DNA from: Spirosoma endbachense | GTDB lineage: Bacteria; Bacteroidota; Bacteroidia; Cytophagales; Spirosomataceae | Reading direction: 5' to 3' | Length of the DNA: 64,000 nucleotides | Assembly (NCBI RefSeq): GCF_010233585.1 | Contig: NZ_CP045997.1 | Location: forward strand, 8,514,649 to 8,578,648 | Part shown: positions 53,908-63,917 of the stretch, one piece after another | How the letters are laid out: the number at the start of each line of letters is the position of its first letter | How positions within the stretch are numbered: the first letter of the stretch is position 1 | Translations under genes and position numbers: made by a program | The notes under the pieces: model-generated | The model's database searches: none | Seen by the model: the letters and a program-made list of their open reading frames with translations, nothing else | Told to the model about the DNA's origin: nothing

Positions 53908-56532
53908 TTAATTGCCAACTCGGCTTAAGGCGATAACTAATCCGATCACTGACAGGAGTGATGAGATCGTACCAGCTGTTGAACTCAATATTTGTTGCGG
54001 GGTCAGAGGAGTACCCGTCTTTTTCGGGATAATTACTTCGGAACCAGGCTCGACACGTGGATAAATATTGAAGAACATGAACTTTCGTGTGCGGTCTACA
54101 GAGCCATTTGCGTAGACGATAAACGACTTCCGACGCTGCGATTTAGACGTGAACCCACCTGACTGAGATATGTAGTCCTGAAAGTTTTGACCAGAACGAT
54201 ACTTTACCGTTGTTGGCAGTAGCACTTCGCCCTGAATACGTACCGTTTCCAATATTTTGGGAATGCGAAGGATGTCGCCTTCCTGAACCAGAATATCCTC
54301 TGACGAACCTGGCTTGGCCAGAATTTTCTTCAAATTGATACCGATGGACTCCGGCTTGTCGGCAGACAATGTTTCGGTTTCTACAACTGCTTTGCCCGAT
54401 GTTGCTGCTTCGGCCAGATCATCAACTGATTTTTGACGCCGGGCCAGTTCATCAGCACTGAGTTGTACGCGCCGGATCAGCGTTGCTCCTTCAACATAAG
54501 CCTGAGGAGTTAATCCACCAGACAGGCTAACCAAATCAGAGATCTTCTGGTCTTTACTCCGAATCGGGTAAGCACCCGGCACAATAACTTCACCTTCTAC
54601 ATTCGCGTAGGTCTGTACAAGGTAATTAGGCGACTTACGAACGAGAATCTGGTCGAAGGGTTGCAGAATAAACCGGTTCTCATCGGCATTGATCGATAAA
54701 TCCCGGTTAACATTAAATCGGAAGGTTTCGGCTACCTGCGCAGAAGTCGAACGAGGGTCAACATCTTTCTTCCGACGCACAACCTCAACCAGTGAAGCCG
54801 CTGCTGATTCTTTCAGGCCACCTGCCCGTAACAGCGCATCTTCCAGGGTCATGTTAGCCATGTAAGGAATACCTTCCATGGGCAGATTCACTTCACCCTG
54901 TACGGATACACCGGCTTGCTCGGTTAAATCAAAGCGCGACGTAATGATGATCTGATCTTCGCGCTGCAGTTGAATGTCGGGGGCGGTTCCGGCCATAATG
55001 TCGGCCAGATTAACCGTAATGTTTTCTATCGCCAGATCTTCACGCGTTCTGACAATATTCACACGTCCCTGGAAGGCATCCCCTTTAAGCCCTTCTGCTG
55101 AGCGGATAAGATCTTTAAGTGTCTTGTTCTGATCAAGCGAAAATTGCCCTGGCCGGTAAACGGCCCCTTCGATGGTTACCTGGTTTTCGAAACGATCCAG
55201 CAATTGTTCTACCGTTACTTCATCGCCATCCTGCATGGCAAATGTCTTGAACTCGGCTGCTGTTACATCAATCACTTTCAGTTCACGGTCGGTCAGGCGC
55301 TTCACTTTTACCCGGCCTTTGTATGCATTGGCGGCAAAATCACCCGCGTAGAATAAAAGCCGGTCGAACGTTTCGCCGGGCAACATCTCGAAGATGTTAT
55401 TGCGCTTCACGGTTCCAATAATTTCGACCCGTACGAGATACGTAGTGAACCGAATGTTGTCGTTATCCTGCAGGCGGAAATCATTCTGCTGAGTCCCATT
55501 CAGAAGGTAGTCGTATAAATCGAGGTTGGCGACAACTTTATTATTCCGAATCAGCTGCACTTTCCGGAACGAGCCGAGTTCATTAGGACCACCAGCCTGA
55601 TAGATTGCATTCATCACCGTCGATAAGGATGAGAGCGTATACGTACCTGGCCGAACGGCATCCCCCGTTACTGTTACCCGAATGCTTCGTATGCTACCTA
55701 ATGACACCTCCAGAAACGTATTGGCGGGGCCATAAGTTGAGTTACGTAAGCCAACAAATTTTGACGACAATCGACTGATCATCCGTGCTCTGGCCTGCTC
55801 AACGGTTAGACCAGACACATAGACAGGGCCAATACCCGTTTGATTCGCAAAATAAACAGCCCCTTCTGGCGATACCTTTTGGGTAAAATCAAATTCAGAA
55901 AAGCCATAAAGCCGGATATTGAGCTGATCCCCTGGGCCCACAATATAATTTCGGGGGGTGGCTATACTTATATTCGGCTGGAAAGCCTCTTTCATGGCCG
56001 GATCGTTGAAGAGCGTATAGCCAAATAACTTCTGGCGCTTTTCCTCTTTTTCACGACGCCGTGCCCGTTCGTATCCATCTTCAATTACCTCCGCGCTGGT
56101 TGTTGGTCCAGTATCACTGGTATCGCCAGGAACGGTTGCATTCGTTCGTTCCGTCTGATTCGTCGGCTGCGAGGTTGTGCGACCAGTGGTAGCGTTTCTG
56201 CCGGGGATCTGCCCACCCTGTTGTTTGATCTGTTGCTGTATATTGGCGGGCAAATTATTAATATTGACGCCCTGAGGAAGAGCAGTCCCCTGCCCTGATG
56301 TAGCACCCTGTGTGGCGGCTGGAGAACTGCTGGAACGGCCGGAACTGGGGGAGGTCGTTGTTCCGGTTCCACTTCCGGTTCCGGCGGCCGGAGCAACCTG
56401 AGCCTGTACCGAAAGACTCACCAGGCCTAAACTCATCACGGCCAGACCGGCGCTCAGTTGGCGCGGGAATTGCGCCGTAAAGTCATAAAAATATTTTAAC
56501 ACGAAGTTGTGATTATTTCGGATTTTTTGCAT
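53908..56532 (-). CDS. SLBB-domain outer-membrane polysaccharide export protein (Wza-like)
   Basis: 874 residues, much longer than E. coli Wza (about 380). A signal peptide ends near SVQAQ; a low-complexity Gly/Thr/Ser/Gln segment (about 45-140) follows. The Poly_export domain has YIVGPGDQLNIRLYGFSEFDF and is followed by about six SLBB-type modules, each near a VTGDAVRPGTYTL, IIGTVKRNNIFEM, IEGAVYRPGQF, VQGEVNLPMEG, VEGEVIVPGAYP or IQGEVLLPTTVKY start. A C-terminal helix (STAGTISSLLSVIGLVIAL) may span the outer membrane. This long form is usual in Bacteroidota. It is the first gene of the export operon. Confidence 0.92.
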   Translation of the reverse strand: MQKIRNNHNFVLKYFYDFTAQFPRQLSAGLAVMSLGLVSLSVQAQVAPAAGTGSGTGTTTSPSSGRSSSSPAATQGATSGQGTALPQGVNINNLPANIQQQIKQQGGQIPGRNATTGRTTSQPTNQTERTNATVPGDTSDTGPTTSAEVIEDGYERARRREKEEKRQKLFGYTLFNDPAMKEAFQPNISIATPRNYIVGPGDQLNIRLYGFSEFDFTQKVSPEGAVYFANQTGIGPVYVSGLTVEQARARMISRLSSKFVGLRNSTYGPANTFLEVSLGSIRSIRVTVTGDAVRPGTYTLSSLSTVMNAIYQAGGPNELGSFRKVQLIRNNKVVANLDLYDYLLNGTQQNDFRLQDNDNIRFTTYLVRVEIIGTVKRNNIFEMLPGETFDRLLFYAGDFAANAYKGRVKVKRLTDRELKVIDVTAAEFKTFAMQDGDEVTVEQLLDRFENQVTIEGAVYRPGQFSLDQNKTLKDLIRSAEGLKGDAFQGRVNIVRTREDLAIENITVNLADIMAGTAPDIQLQREDQIIITSRFDLTEQAGVSVQGEVNLPMEGIPYMANMTLEDALLRAGGLKESAAASLVEVVRRKKDVDPRSTSAQVAETFRFNVNRDLSINADENRFILQPFDQILVRKSPNYLVQTYANVEGEVIVPGAYPIRSKDQKISDLVSLSGGLTPQAYVEGATLIRRVQLSADELARRQKSVDDLAEAATSGKAVVETETLSADKPESIGINLKKILAKPGSSEDILVQEGDILRIPKILETVRIQGEVLLPTTVKYRSGQNFQDYISQSGGFTSKSQRRKSFIVYANGSVDRTRKFMFFNIYPRVEPGSEVIIPKKTGTPLTPQQILSSTAGTISSLLSVIGLVIALSRVGN

Positions 56533-56784
56533 ATTTTTAAGATGTCGAAGGCTGCTGACTAATCAGTTAAAAGGGCCTGTATGTAACGACATAATTGCCT
56601 GTGTAGTACGTTTCTTATGTTCAGTCGGCAAAGTAAATGAACTTTTGCCGGATTATGAACGATTTCTTACTATCCGGAGTCTTTTATTCCCATGCCTACT
56701 ATAGGTATGATTTTTCTAATGTATTAATTTGAACCCTGGTTTGCAAAACCATTCGTTCGTTCTTAAATTACCTACCAACCGTCC
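56533..56784. promoter_or_regulatory. Divergent promoter region between polysaccharide export operon and parE
   Basis: On the minus strand TTACTTTG (56636-56629) and on plus TTAATTTG (56724-56731) each match TAnnTTTG at all but one place. Neither has a good -33 TTG. Confidence 0.4.
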
Positions 56785-58683
56785 ATGACAGAACAGGCAA
56801 ATCAGCCCGTACAGTACAACGAAGACAGTATCCGTTCACTCGATTGGCGCGAACACATTCGCCTTCGGCCGGGCATGTATATTGGCAAACTTGGCGATGG
56901 CGCTGCCGCCGATGACGGCATCTACGTCCTGATTAAAGAAACGATTGACAACTGCATCGACGAACACGTGATGGGTTTCGGCAAAAACATCGACGTGCGC
57001 GTTACCGATCACCGGGTTGAAGTTCGCGACTACGGCCGTGGCATTCCACTTGGTAAAGTTGTTGAAGTTGTCTCCAAAATCAATACCGGTGGAAAATACG
57101 ACTCCGGTGCATTCCAGAAATCGGTCGGCCTCAACGGAGTCGGTACGAAAGCGGTCAATGCGTTGTCGGGTTACTTTCGGGTACAGGCTTTTCGTGAGGG
57201 ACGAACCGTTTGGGCAGAATTTGAACGGGGTATCCTTAAAAATCAGGGCGAAGAACCAACCAGCGAGCGAAACGGAACCCTTATTTGTTTTGAACCAGAC
57301 GATACTGTATTTAAGCATTTTCATTATATCCCGCAGTTTCTGGAGAACATGATCTGGAACTACTGCTATCTGAATGCAGGTCTGACGATTACATTCAATA
57401 AGCAAAAATACGTTTCACAAAATGGTTTGCTAGATCTTCTTCGTGACAAGACAAAAAAAGACGAAGACTCTCTGCGTTACCCGATCATTCACCTGAAGGG
57501 TAATGATCTGGAAATTGCCATGACGCATGGTAACCAGTATGGCGAAGAATATTATTCATTCGTTAATGGTCAGTATACTACCCAGGGTGGAACGCACCTT
57601 CAGGCCTTGCGCGAAGCAATCGTTGAAACCATTCGTAAACACTTTGACAAGAACTATGACGTAGCCGATGTCAGAGCGTCAATAATTGCCGCCGTAAGTA
57701 TTCGCGTTCAGGAGCCAGTGTTCGAATCACAGACCAAAACAAAGCTTGGTTCGATCAATATGTCGCCCGAGTCGAATGCCCAATCGGTCAACTCATTTGT
57801 TAAAGATTTCGTCAAAGAACGGCTTGACGATTTCCTGCACATGAACCCCTCTGTCCGTGATGCGCTCAAGAAACGTATCGAACAATCGGAGCGGGAACGG
57901 AAGGAACTCGCCGGTATAAAAAAATTGGCCAATGATCGTGCCAAAAAAGCAAGTCTTCACAATAAAAAACTTCGCGACTGCCGCAATCATCTGCCCGATT
58001 TGAAAGCCGAAGACCGCTATCAGTCAACGCTTTTCATTACCGAAGGTGATTCGGCCAGTGGTTCGATCACCAAATCGCGTAACGTTCAGTCGCAGGCTGT
58101 ATTCAGCTTACGGGGGAAACCGCTCAACTGTTTTGGCCTGACCAAGAAAGTCGTGTATGAAAACGAAGAATTTAACCTGCTTCAGCACGCGCTCGACATT
58201 GAAGACGGGCTGGAGGGGCTTCGCTACAACCGAATTGTGATTGCCACCGATGCCGATGTTGATGGTATGCATATTCGGCTCCTGATGTTGACGTTCTTCC
58301 TGCAATTTTTTCCGGATCTGGTTCGTAATGGCCACCTGTATATTCTTGAGACGCCATTATTTCGCGTACGTAACCCTAAAAACCATAAGGAAACGACCTA
58401 TTGTTATTCGGATGAAGAAAAACAGAATGCAATCAACAAGCTGTTGAAAGGGGGCAAAAAAACCGAAATCACCCGATTTAAAGGCCTTGGAGAAATTTCG
58501 CCGGAAGAATTCGGACTGTTTATCGGCGAAAACATGCGCCTGGAACCAGTGATCATGGAGAAAGAAACATCGGTCCCAAAATTGCTCAGTTACTATATGG
58601 GTAAGAACACGCCCGATCGTCAACGATTTATTATCGATAACCTGCGCATCGAGAAAGATATAGAAGATGCTGCTTTAGTTTAG
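56785..58683 (+). CDS. parE: DNA topoisomerase IV subunit B
   Basis: 632 residues, the length of Bacteroidota ParE. GHKL ATPase opening: [33 protein letters not shown] with the catalytic Glu and Asn, and [14 protein letters not shown]; the ATP lid has [14 protein letters not shown]. The TOPRIM part has [10 protein letters not shown] and [15 protein letters not shown]. The short [11 protein letters not shown] insertion points to ParE rather than GyrB. It decatenates chromosomes with ParC, which is not in the window. It ends with a terminator at 58701, and pheA follows. Confidence 0.9.
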   Translation: MTEQANQPVQYNEDSIRSLDWREHIRLRPGMYIGKLGDGAAADDGIYVLIKETIDNCIDEHVMGFGKNIDVRVTDHRVEVRDYGRGIPLGKVVEVVSKINTGGKYDSGAFQKSVGLNGVGTKAVNALSGYFRVQAFREGRTVWAEFERGILKNQGEEPTSERNGTLICFEPDDTVFKHFHYIPQFLENMIWNYCYLNAGLTITFNKQKYVSQNGLLDLLRDKTKKDEDSLRYPIIHLKGNDLEIAMTHGNQYGEEYYSFVNGQYTTQGGTHLQALREAIVETIRKHFDKNYDVADVRASIIAAVSIRVQEPVFESQTKTKLGSINMSPESNAQSVNSFVKDFVKERLDDFLHMNPSVRDALKKRIEQSERERKELAGIKKLANDRAKKASLHNKKLRDCRNHLPDLKAEDRYQSTLFITEGDSASGSITKSRNVQSQAVFSLRGKPLNCFGLTKKVVYENEEFNLLQHALDIEDGLEGLRYNRIVIATDADVDGMHIRLLMLTFFLQFFPDLVRNGHLYILETPLFRVRNPKNHKETTYCYSDEEKQNAINKLLKGGKKTEITRFKGLGEISPEEFGLFIGENMRLEPVIMEKETSVPKLLSYYMGKNTPDRQRFIIDNLRIEKDIEDAALV

Positions 58684-58700
58684 TCAAGAGTTTGCAGGAG

Positions 58701-58746
58701 GCAGTAGGCAGTGTACTTTTGCAGTATACTGCTTACTGCTTTTTTA
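58701..58746 (+). terminator. Intrinsic terminator of parE
   Basis: GCAGTAGGCAGTGTACT pairs with AGTATACTGCTTACTGC with two mismatches, followed by six T and a mixed A/T stretch. Confidence 0.75.
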
Positions 58747-58782
58747 TTGTGCTGGCAGATGACGGCACGCGACTGACTAAAA

Positions 58783-59856
58783 ATGACTCTCGAATCCCTC
58801 CGTAATGACATCGACGCGCTTGATGATCAGCTCCTTACTCTCCTCAACCAGCGAATGGAGCTTGTGCGTCGGGTAGGCGAACTCAAACGTTCGACAAACG
58901 CCGTTATTTATCGCCCTGAGCGCGAGAAGCAAATAATAGACCGTTTGCAAACGAAAAACAACGGCCTGATGAATCGCCCGGCTATTGAGGCTATCTTTCT
59001 GGAAATCTTTGCGGTATCGCGCAATCTTGAACTACCGGAGCGGGTTGCTTATTTAGGGCCGGAAGGAAGTTTTACACACCAGGCCGCCGAAAGCCGTTTC
59101 GGGGCGATGAGCGCCTATATGGCATTGCCAACCATCCGATCGGTATTCGAGAGCGTAGAAACAGGACGGGTCAGGTTTGGTGTCATACCGATCGAAAATA
59201 ATCAGGAGGGTATTGTCGAAGAAGCGATCGATCTGCTACTCGAAAAAGACCTGACCATTGCGGCTGAGGTTCAGATTCCTGTCCACTTTACCTTTGCGAC
59301 GCAGACTGAAAACCTGGCCGAGATCACGCAGATCTATTCCAAAGATATTGCGTTTCGGCAGTGCAGCAAGTTTCTTAATGATTCCTTTGAGGGCTTGAAG
59401 GCGGAACTGGTTCCAGTCGAATCGACATCAAGAGCCGCTAAACTGGCTGCCCAAAACCCACATACGGCGGCTGTCTGTTCGCATATTGCCGCCAAACTGT
59501 TCGACGTTCCTGTCTTATTCGACAATATCGAAGACAGTGATCTAAACCGCACCCGGTTCCTGATTCTGGCCAAAAATTTTAAAAACCAGCCAAGTGGCAG
59601 CGATAAAACAACGATCATTGCCAAGCTGCCTAATACTGAATCTCCAGGGGTCTTGGCCGAATTTCTGCAGGAGTTCAATGCCCGGAACATTAACCTGACC
59701 AAAATCGAAAGCCGCCCCCTGCGCGAAGGAGCGACATTTCGCTATTGGTTCCTGATCGAATGTGAAGGCCATTCTGACGACCAGGATTTGCAGGAAATTC
59801 TAAATCACCATGCAGCCGAAGTAAAACTGCTGGGAAGTTACGTACGGGTGGCCTAA
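58783..59856 (+). CDS. pheA: Bifunctional chorismate mutase/prephenate dehydratase
   Basis: 357 residues. Three parts: an AroQ chorismate mutase (1-about 85; LRNDIDALDDQLLTLLNQRMELVRRVGELK), prephenate dehydratase (about 88-270; YLGPEGSFTHQAAESRFG, the TR-containing NRTRFLIL near 250 and the ENNQEGIVEEAIDLL segment), and a C-terminal ACT domain (about 280-355) with ESRPLREGATFRYWF, which binds phenylalanine for feedback control. It makes phenylpyruvate from chorismate. Length is normal. Gap to the next gene is 42 bases. Confidence 0.95.
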   Translation: MTLESLRNDIDALDDQLLTLLNQRMELVRRVGELKRSTNAVIYRPEREKQIIDRLQTKNNGLMNRPAIEAIFLEIFAVSRNLELPERVAYLGPEGSFTHQAAESRFGAMSAYMALPTIRSVFESVETGRVRFGVIPIENNQEGIVEEAIDLLLEKDLTIAAEVQIPVHFTFATQTENLAEITQIYSKDIAFRQCSKFLNDSFEGLKAELVPVESTSRAAKLAAQNPHTAAVCSHIAAKLFDVPVLFDNIEDSDLNRTRFLILAKNFKNQPSGSDKTTIIAKLPNTESPGVLAEFLQEFNARNINLTKIESRPLREGATFRYWFLIECEGHSDDQDLQEILNHHAAEVKLLGSYVRVA

Positions 59857-59898
59857 CCAGGAACTCCCGTTTGTTGTTGTATTAAAAACTGTGCCCGT

Positions 59899-60609
59899 AT
59901 GGAAGCCAATACATCCTCTGAACACCCTGAAAAGCTCGACCGGATTATCGATGCGCGGATGAAACTGAAGCGTCGGTTCGAAGAGAAAATGGCGCAGACG
60001 CCATCTATGACCGATGAGCAGCCACGTGGATCGGGTTTGCCAAACCGACACGGCATGCCCACGGTACCCATCGGGCAGACAGTCACAACAAAATGGCCCG
60101 TACTCGACCTTGGTTATCAGCCCAGTATTCCGCTCGATAAATGGCAACTCAACATTGATGGAGAAGTAGAGAACCCGATGCGGCTGAAATGGGAAGATCT
60201 GATGGCATTACCGCAGATTGAAGATACGAGCGATTTTCACTGCGTAACCACCTGGTCGCGGCTGGACGTTCCGTGGGTTGGGGTTCGGTTTATGGACCTG
60301 GCTGCTCTGGTCGATCCGAAAAGCACCGCAACGCATGTAATGTGCTACGGATACGATGGTTATTCGACCAATCTGTCGCTCGAAGAAGCGCTCAAGCCCG
60401 ATGTATTGCTGGTTCATACGGCCGATGGTCAGCCACTGGCCCGCGAACATGGTGGACCCTTACGCATGATTACGCCCCAGCTTTACGCCTGGAAAGGCTC
60501 TAAATGGATCAAACGCATTGAGTTTTTGACCAAGAATCAGCTCGGTTTCTGGGAAGAGCGTGGTTATTCCAACACGGCCTATCCCTGGCGTAATGATCGC
60601 TATTCATAA
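59899..60609 (+). CDS. Molybdopterin-dependent oxidoreductase, sulfite oxidase-like
   Basis: 236 residues, no signal peptide. The SUOX-like fold is recognised from WQLNIDGEVENPMRLKWEDLMALP, the Mo-ligand Cys115 in DFHCVTTWSRLDVPWVGV, and GGPLRMITPQLYAWKGSKWIKRI. It corresponds to cytoplasmic YuiH-like proteins, shorter than MsrP/YedY and lacking a Tat signal. Substrate unknown; sulfite or methionine sulfoxide chemistry is only a family guess. It follows pheA by 42 bases and may be cotranscribed with it. Confidence 0.88.
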   Translation: MEANTSSEHPEKLDRIIDARMKLKRRFEEKMAQTPSMTDEQPRGSGLPNRHGMPTVPIGQTVTTKWPVLDLGYQPSIPLDKWQLNIDGEVENPMRLKWEDLMALPQIEDTSDFHCVTTWSRLDVPWVGVRFMDLAALVDPKSTATHVMCYGYDGYSTNLSLEEALKPDVLLVHTADGQPLAREHGGPLRMITPQLYAWKGSKWIKRIEFLTKNQLGFWEERGYSNTAYPWRNDRYS

Positions 60610-60610
60610 C

Positions 60611-60644
60611 TGAGAAGAGACGCAGGGTAGCGCGTCTCTTCTCA
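60611..60644. terminator. Bidirectional terminator
   Basis: TGAGAAGAGACGC (60611-60623) is the exact inverse of 60632-60644, with an 8-base loop, between two convergent genes. Confidence 0.75.
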
Positions 60645-60649
60645 ACATA

Positions 60650-61207
60650 TTATGATTCAATAAACCCATAGCATAGCATGTGGCAGATGGTCATCTGGGC
60701 GTCTTCAACACGCCCATAGTGTTCGTCCTGAACAATAATGACTTCATCGGCAATGGCAGCGAGCCGACCGCCATTGCCACCAACCAGGGCAATGGTGGTT
60801 AAGCCATTCTCCTTCGCCCAGTGAATGGCTTTTACCACATTTGGCGAGTTTCCACTTACGCTCAGCGTTAGTACCAGATCGCCGGGTTGCGCATAGTTGT
60901 GCAATTGCTGGACATACACATCCTCATAGGCATAATCGTTGCCAAGGGCTGTAATCCACGAAATACTTTCATTCAGGGATAAGCAACGAAACCGTTTTCC
61001 CATCCGATCGGATGCGCTTTTGCCAAGATCAGTGATAAAATGCGAAACATTCGACGCGCTACCTCCATTTCCGAACGCAAAGAGTTGACGATCTTCTTCC
61101 CAGCATTTTTTGATCAGGTTGATAATATGTTCTACCTGATCAATAGGGATAGCATCATAGGCGGCTTTCTGCCGTTCGAGATACGTTTCAAAATAAGCTT
61201 TATTCAT
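60650..61207 (-). CDS. SIS-domain protein, GmhA-like sedoheptulose-7-phosphate isomerase
   Basis: 185 residues. SIS motifs: LFAFGNGGSASNVSHFITDLGKSA, SLNESISWITALGNDYAYEDVYVQQL, LVLTLSVSGNSPNVVKAI and a C-terminal EDAQMTICHMLCYGF. Sequence and size match GmhA, which starts ADP-heptose synthesis; DiaA-like regulators share the fold. The GT9 protein at 41222 could use ADP-heptose, an attractive but unproven link. Its start lies 14 bases after the purL stop on the same strand, so it is cotranscribed with purL. Confidence 0.85.
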   Translation of the reverse strand: MNKAYFETYLERQKAAYDAIPIDQVEHIINLIKKCWEEDRQLFAFGNGGSASNVSHFITDLGKSASDRMGKRFRCLSLNESISWITALGNDYAYEDVYVQQLHNYAQPGDLVLTLSVSGNSPNVVKAIHWAKENGLTTIALVGGNGGRLAAIADEVIIVQDEHYGRVEDAQMTICHMLCYGFIES

Positions 61208-61221
61208 TCGTATGGGAGCAA

Positions 61222-63450
61222 TTAGCTCATAATCTTGCCTAGAGCGTTATCGTAGCTGTCTTTTGCTTCGGCCAGGGTCAGCACGGCCATATCGTCGACG
61301 ACAAATCCGCCGGCAGTAACTTTTCCCAAAAAGGCAAAGGGCAGAATCGTATCATCCAGATACCCTTCAACGTGTTGTTGCTGGTCAGGCGAGATCGAAA
61401 TAACGACCCGGCTCTGGCTTTCGCCAAACAGGAAGGCATCCGTACGGTAACGATCATCAGTTTCGATCTGGAATCCTTTGTCGCCCGCCATTGCCGATTC
61501 GGCCAGGGTTACAAACAGGCCACCGTCCGATATGTCGTGGGCGGATTTGATCCAGCCATTTCGAATCATTGTTTTGATCGATTCCTGGATGCGCCATTCC
61601 GTCTCAAAGTCGAAGTTTGGTGCCGGAGAGGCTTTAATACCCTTGTATGAATACAGATATTCCGATGAGGCAATGTCATCGGTTGAAGGACCAACCAGAT
61701 AAATCAGATCACCTTCATTTTTAAAATCGAGTGTCATTCGGTGGCTGGGGTGTTCCATCAGACCCAGCATACCAATCGTTGGCGTCGGGAACACCGGACC
61801 ATCGTCGGAGCTTTGGTTGTAAAAACTGACGTTACCTCCCGTAACGGGTGTACTGAACCGGCGGCAGGCTTCGCCCATACCCTGAACGGCCTCAACAAAC
61901 TGCCAGTACACTTCCGGCACATATGGATTGCCGAAATTCAGGTTATTGGTAACGGCAATAGGCTCTCCACCCGAACAAACGATGTTCCGGGCGGCTTCTG
62001 CCACGGCGATCATCGCCCCCTGACGCGGGTTGGCATTGACGTAACGGCTATTGCAATCGACCGTAATGACAATTGATTTATCCGATCCTTTTACACGCAC
62101 GACGGCAGCATCAGAAGGTGCATTGGTACTGCGGTTGGCCGTTCCGACGGTAGAATCATACTGCTGATAGACCCACTTGCGGGAACAGATATTGGGGTGA
62201 GTCAACAAATGCTGAGCCACTTTTTTCAGCTCATCCTTATCCAGATCATCTACATCCGAAGGGTCAAATTTGGCAAACTCTTTAATATAGGCTGGTTCGG
62301 TGTATTCACGATGGTATTGAGGAGCGCCACCACCCAGCACAAGATCATAGGCCGGAACATCGGCAACCAGTTCGCCATACCGGTAGAAATGCAGCCGCTG
62401 CGTATCCGTAACCTCACCGATCTGAGCACAATTCAAATCCCACTTATCAAAAATGCCCTGAATTACGTCTTCTTTGCCTTTCTCGATCACAACGAGCATG
62501 CGCTCCTGCGATTCCGAAAGCAGAATTTCGAATGGAGCCATGTTAGGCTGACGCGTTGGCACTTTGTCGAGGTCGATAATCATACCATGCTCACCCTTCG
62601 CACTCATTTCAGACGTCGAACAGATGATACCGGCTGCGCCCATATCCTGAATACCGATCACATAGCCTGTTGCAATGATTTCGAGCGTGGCTTCGAGCAA
62701 CAGCTTCTCCATGAAAGGGTCACCGACCTGTACGGCGGGTAACTTATCGGTCGATGCTGCCGATATATCTTCCGACGCAAACGTTGCCCCGTGAATACCA
62801 TCTTTACCCGTTGCCGAACCAACGATAAACACAGGGTTACCGACACCATAGGAGGTCGCTTTAGCCACTTTTCCGACCTCAACAATACCTGCTGAGAACG
62901 CATTGACGAGCGGATTTGTATTGTAGCACTCATCGAAATACAGCTCCCCACCAACGGTTGGAATACCGAATGCATTACCATAATCGCCGATACCTTTCAC
63001 GACACCCCGCAGCAACCGCTTGGTTTTAGCCAGATCGAGACTGCCGAAACGGAGCGAGTTAAGCTGAGCAATCGGGCGGGCACCCATCGTAAAGATATCG
63101 CGGTTGATACCACCCACGCCCGTAGCAGCACCCTGATAGGGTTCCAGTGCGGATGGGTGATTATGGGATTCGATTTTGAACGAGCAGGCCAGGCCGTCGC
63201 CAATGTCAACTAATCCGGCATTTTCATCTCCAGCTTTCGCCAGCATCCGGTCTGAGTCGCGCGGCAGTGTTTTGAGCCAGACGATCGAGTTTTTGTAGGA
63301 GCAGTGTTCCGACCACATCACCGAGAAGATACTCAGTTCAGTAAAATTTGGCCGCCGGCCCAGAATTTGGGCAATACGGTCAAATTCGTCGGGCAGGAGG
63401 CCCAGTTTACGGGCGGTTTCAAGCGAGGGTAGCGATTCGGTAGCGTCCAC
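61222..63450 (-). CDS. purL: Phosphoribosylformylglycinamidine synthase II, small type
   Basis: 742 residues, the small PurL used with PurS and PurQ, from a GTG start at 63450. It makes FGAM from FGAR with ATP and ammonia in purine synthesis. Motifs: [11 protein letters not shown] near residue 45, [43 protein letters not shown], and [17 protein letters not shown] in the second half, mirroring the internal duplication. A TTG or ATG further upstream would overlap no gene but is not needed. Confidence 0.95.
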   Translation of the reverse strand: MDATESLPSLETARKLGLLPDEFDRIAQILGRRPNFTELSIFSVMWSEHCSYKNSIVWLKTLPRDSDRMLAKAGDENAGLVDIGDGLACSFKIESHNHPSALEPYQGAATGVGGINRDIFTMGARPIAQLNSLRFGSLDLAKTKRLLRGVVKGIGDYGNAFGIPTVGGELYFDECYNTNPLVNAFSAGIVEVGKVAKATSYGVGNPVFIVGSATGKDGIHGATFASEDISAASTDKLPAVQVGDPFMEKLLLEATLEIIATGYVIGIQDMGAAGIICSTSEMSAKGEHGMIIDLDKVPTRQPNMAPFEILLSESQERMLVVIEKGKEDVIQGIFDKWDLNCAQIGEVTDTQRLHFYRYGELVADVPAYDLVLGGGAPQYHREYTEPAYIKEFAKFDPSDVDDLDKDELKKVAQHLLTHPNICSRKWVYQQYDSTVGTANRSTNAPSDAAVVRVKGSDKSIVITVDCNSRYVNANPRQGAMIAVAEAARNIVCSGGEPIAVTNNLNFGNPYVPEVYWQFVEAVQGMGEACRRFSTPVTGGNVSFYNQSSDDGPVFPTPTIGMLGLMEHPSHRMTLDFKNEGDLIYLVGPSTDDIASSEYLYSYKGIKASPAPNFDFETEWRIQESIKTMIRNGWIKSAHDISDGGLFVTLAESAMAGDKGFQIETDDRYRTDAFLFGESQSRVVISISPDQQQHVEGYLDDTILPFAFLGKVTAGGFVVDDMAVLTLAEAKDSYDNALGKIMS

Positions 63451-63586
63451 GGGAAGATTAATTGTTGACTGGTTGCGTAGTTGAGTACGAGCTGTTTAGC
63501 CGTCAAAGGGTCAACCAGCGAACCATTCATGTAATGAAATGACTCCTCAAAATTACGGCTTTTGCCGGAAAATGGCCCGGTATGGG

Positions 63587-63616
63587 TTGACAAATCTCAA
63601 AAGGGTTGTATATTTG
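63587..63616 (+). promoter_or_regulatory. tRNA-Ser promoter
   Basis: TTGACA (63587-63592) and TATATTTG (63609-63616), with 19 bases between TTG and the -7 element: a near-ideal Bacteroidota promoter. Predicted transcript start about 63623. Confidence 0.75.
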
Positions 63617-63625
63617 CACCCAGAA

Positions 63626-63710
63626 AGAGAGATGGCAGAGTGGTCGATTGCGTCGGTCTTGAAAACCGAAGACTGTCACAGGTCCGGGGGTTCGAATCCC
63701 TCTCTCTCTG
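63626..63710 (+). tRNA. tRNA-Ser(TGA)
   Basis: 85 nt with the long variable arm of a serine tRNA. Acceptor arms AGAGAGA (63626-63632) and TCTCTCT (63703-63709) pair perfectly, discriminator G at 63710. The anticodon loop CTTGAAA gives anticodon TGA, and the T-loop TTCGAAT is standard. CCA is not encoded. Confidence 0.96.
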
Positions 63711-63723
63711 CAAAAGAAAAATT

Positions 63724-63760
63724 AAAGCACTCACAATCAGCGATTTGAGTGCTTTTTTTT
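63724..63760 (+). terminator. Intrinsic terminator of the tRNA gene
   Basis: AAAGCACTCA (63724-63733) pairs with TGAGTGCTTT (63746-63755), followed by further T residues. Confidence 0.8.
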
Positions 63761-63917
63761 ATTTTCAAATATCGCTTTTTTTGAATTCAAAATCTGTAAT
63801 CGCTGACCGCATTTTTATAATTTGCTGTTATTCAGCTAGTTATTATGTATCCTGACACGTTTAATGTATTCTTACTGATGTTACGCCACCTTTTGGATGG
63901 CTGGTTTAATTTTGAGT

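Noticed and set aside
63539..63855. Two reading frames covering the tRNA
   Set aside because: They run through a well-formed tRNA-Ser and its terminator.
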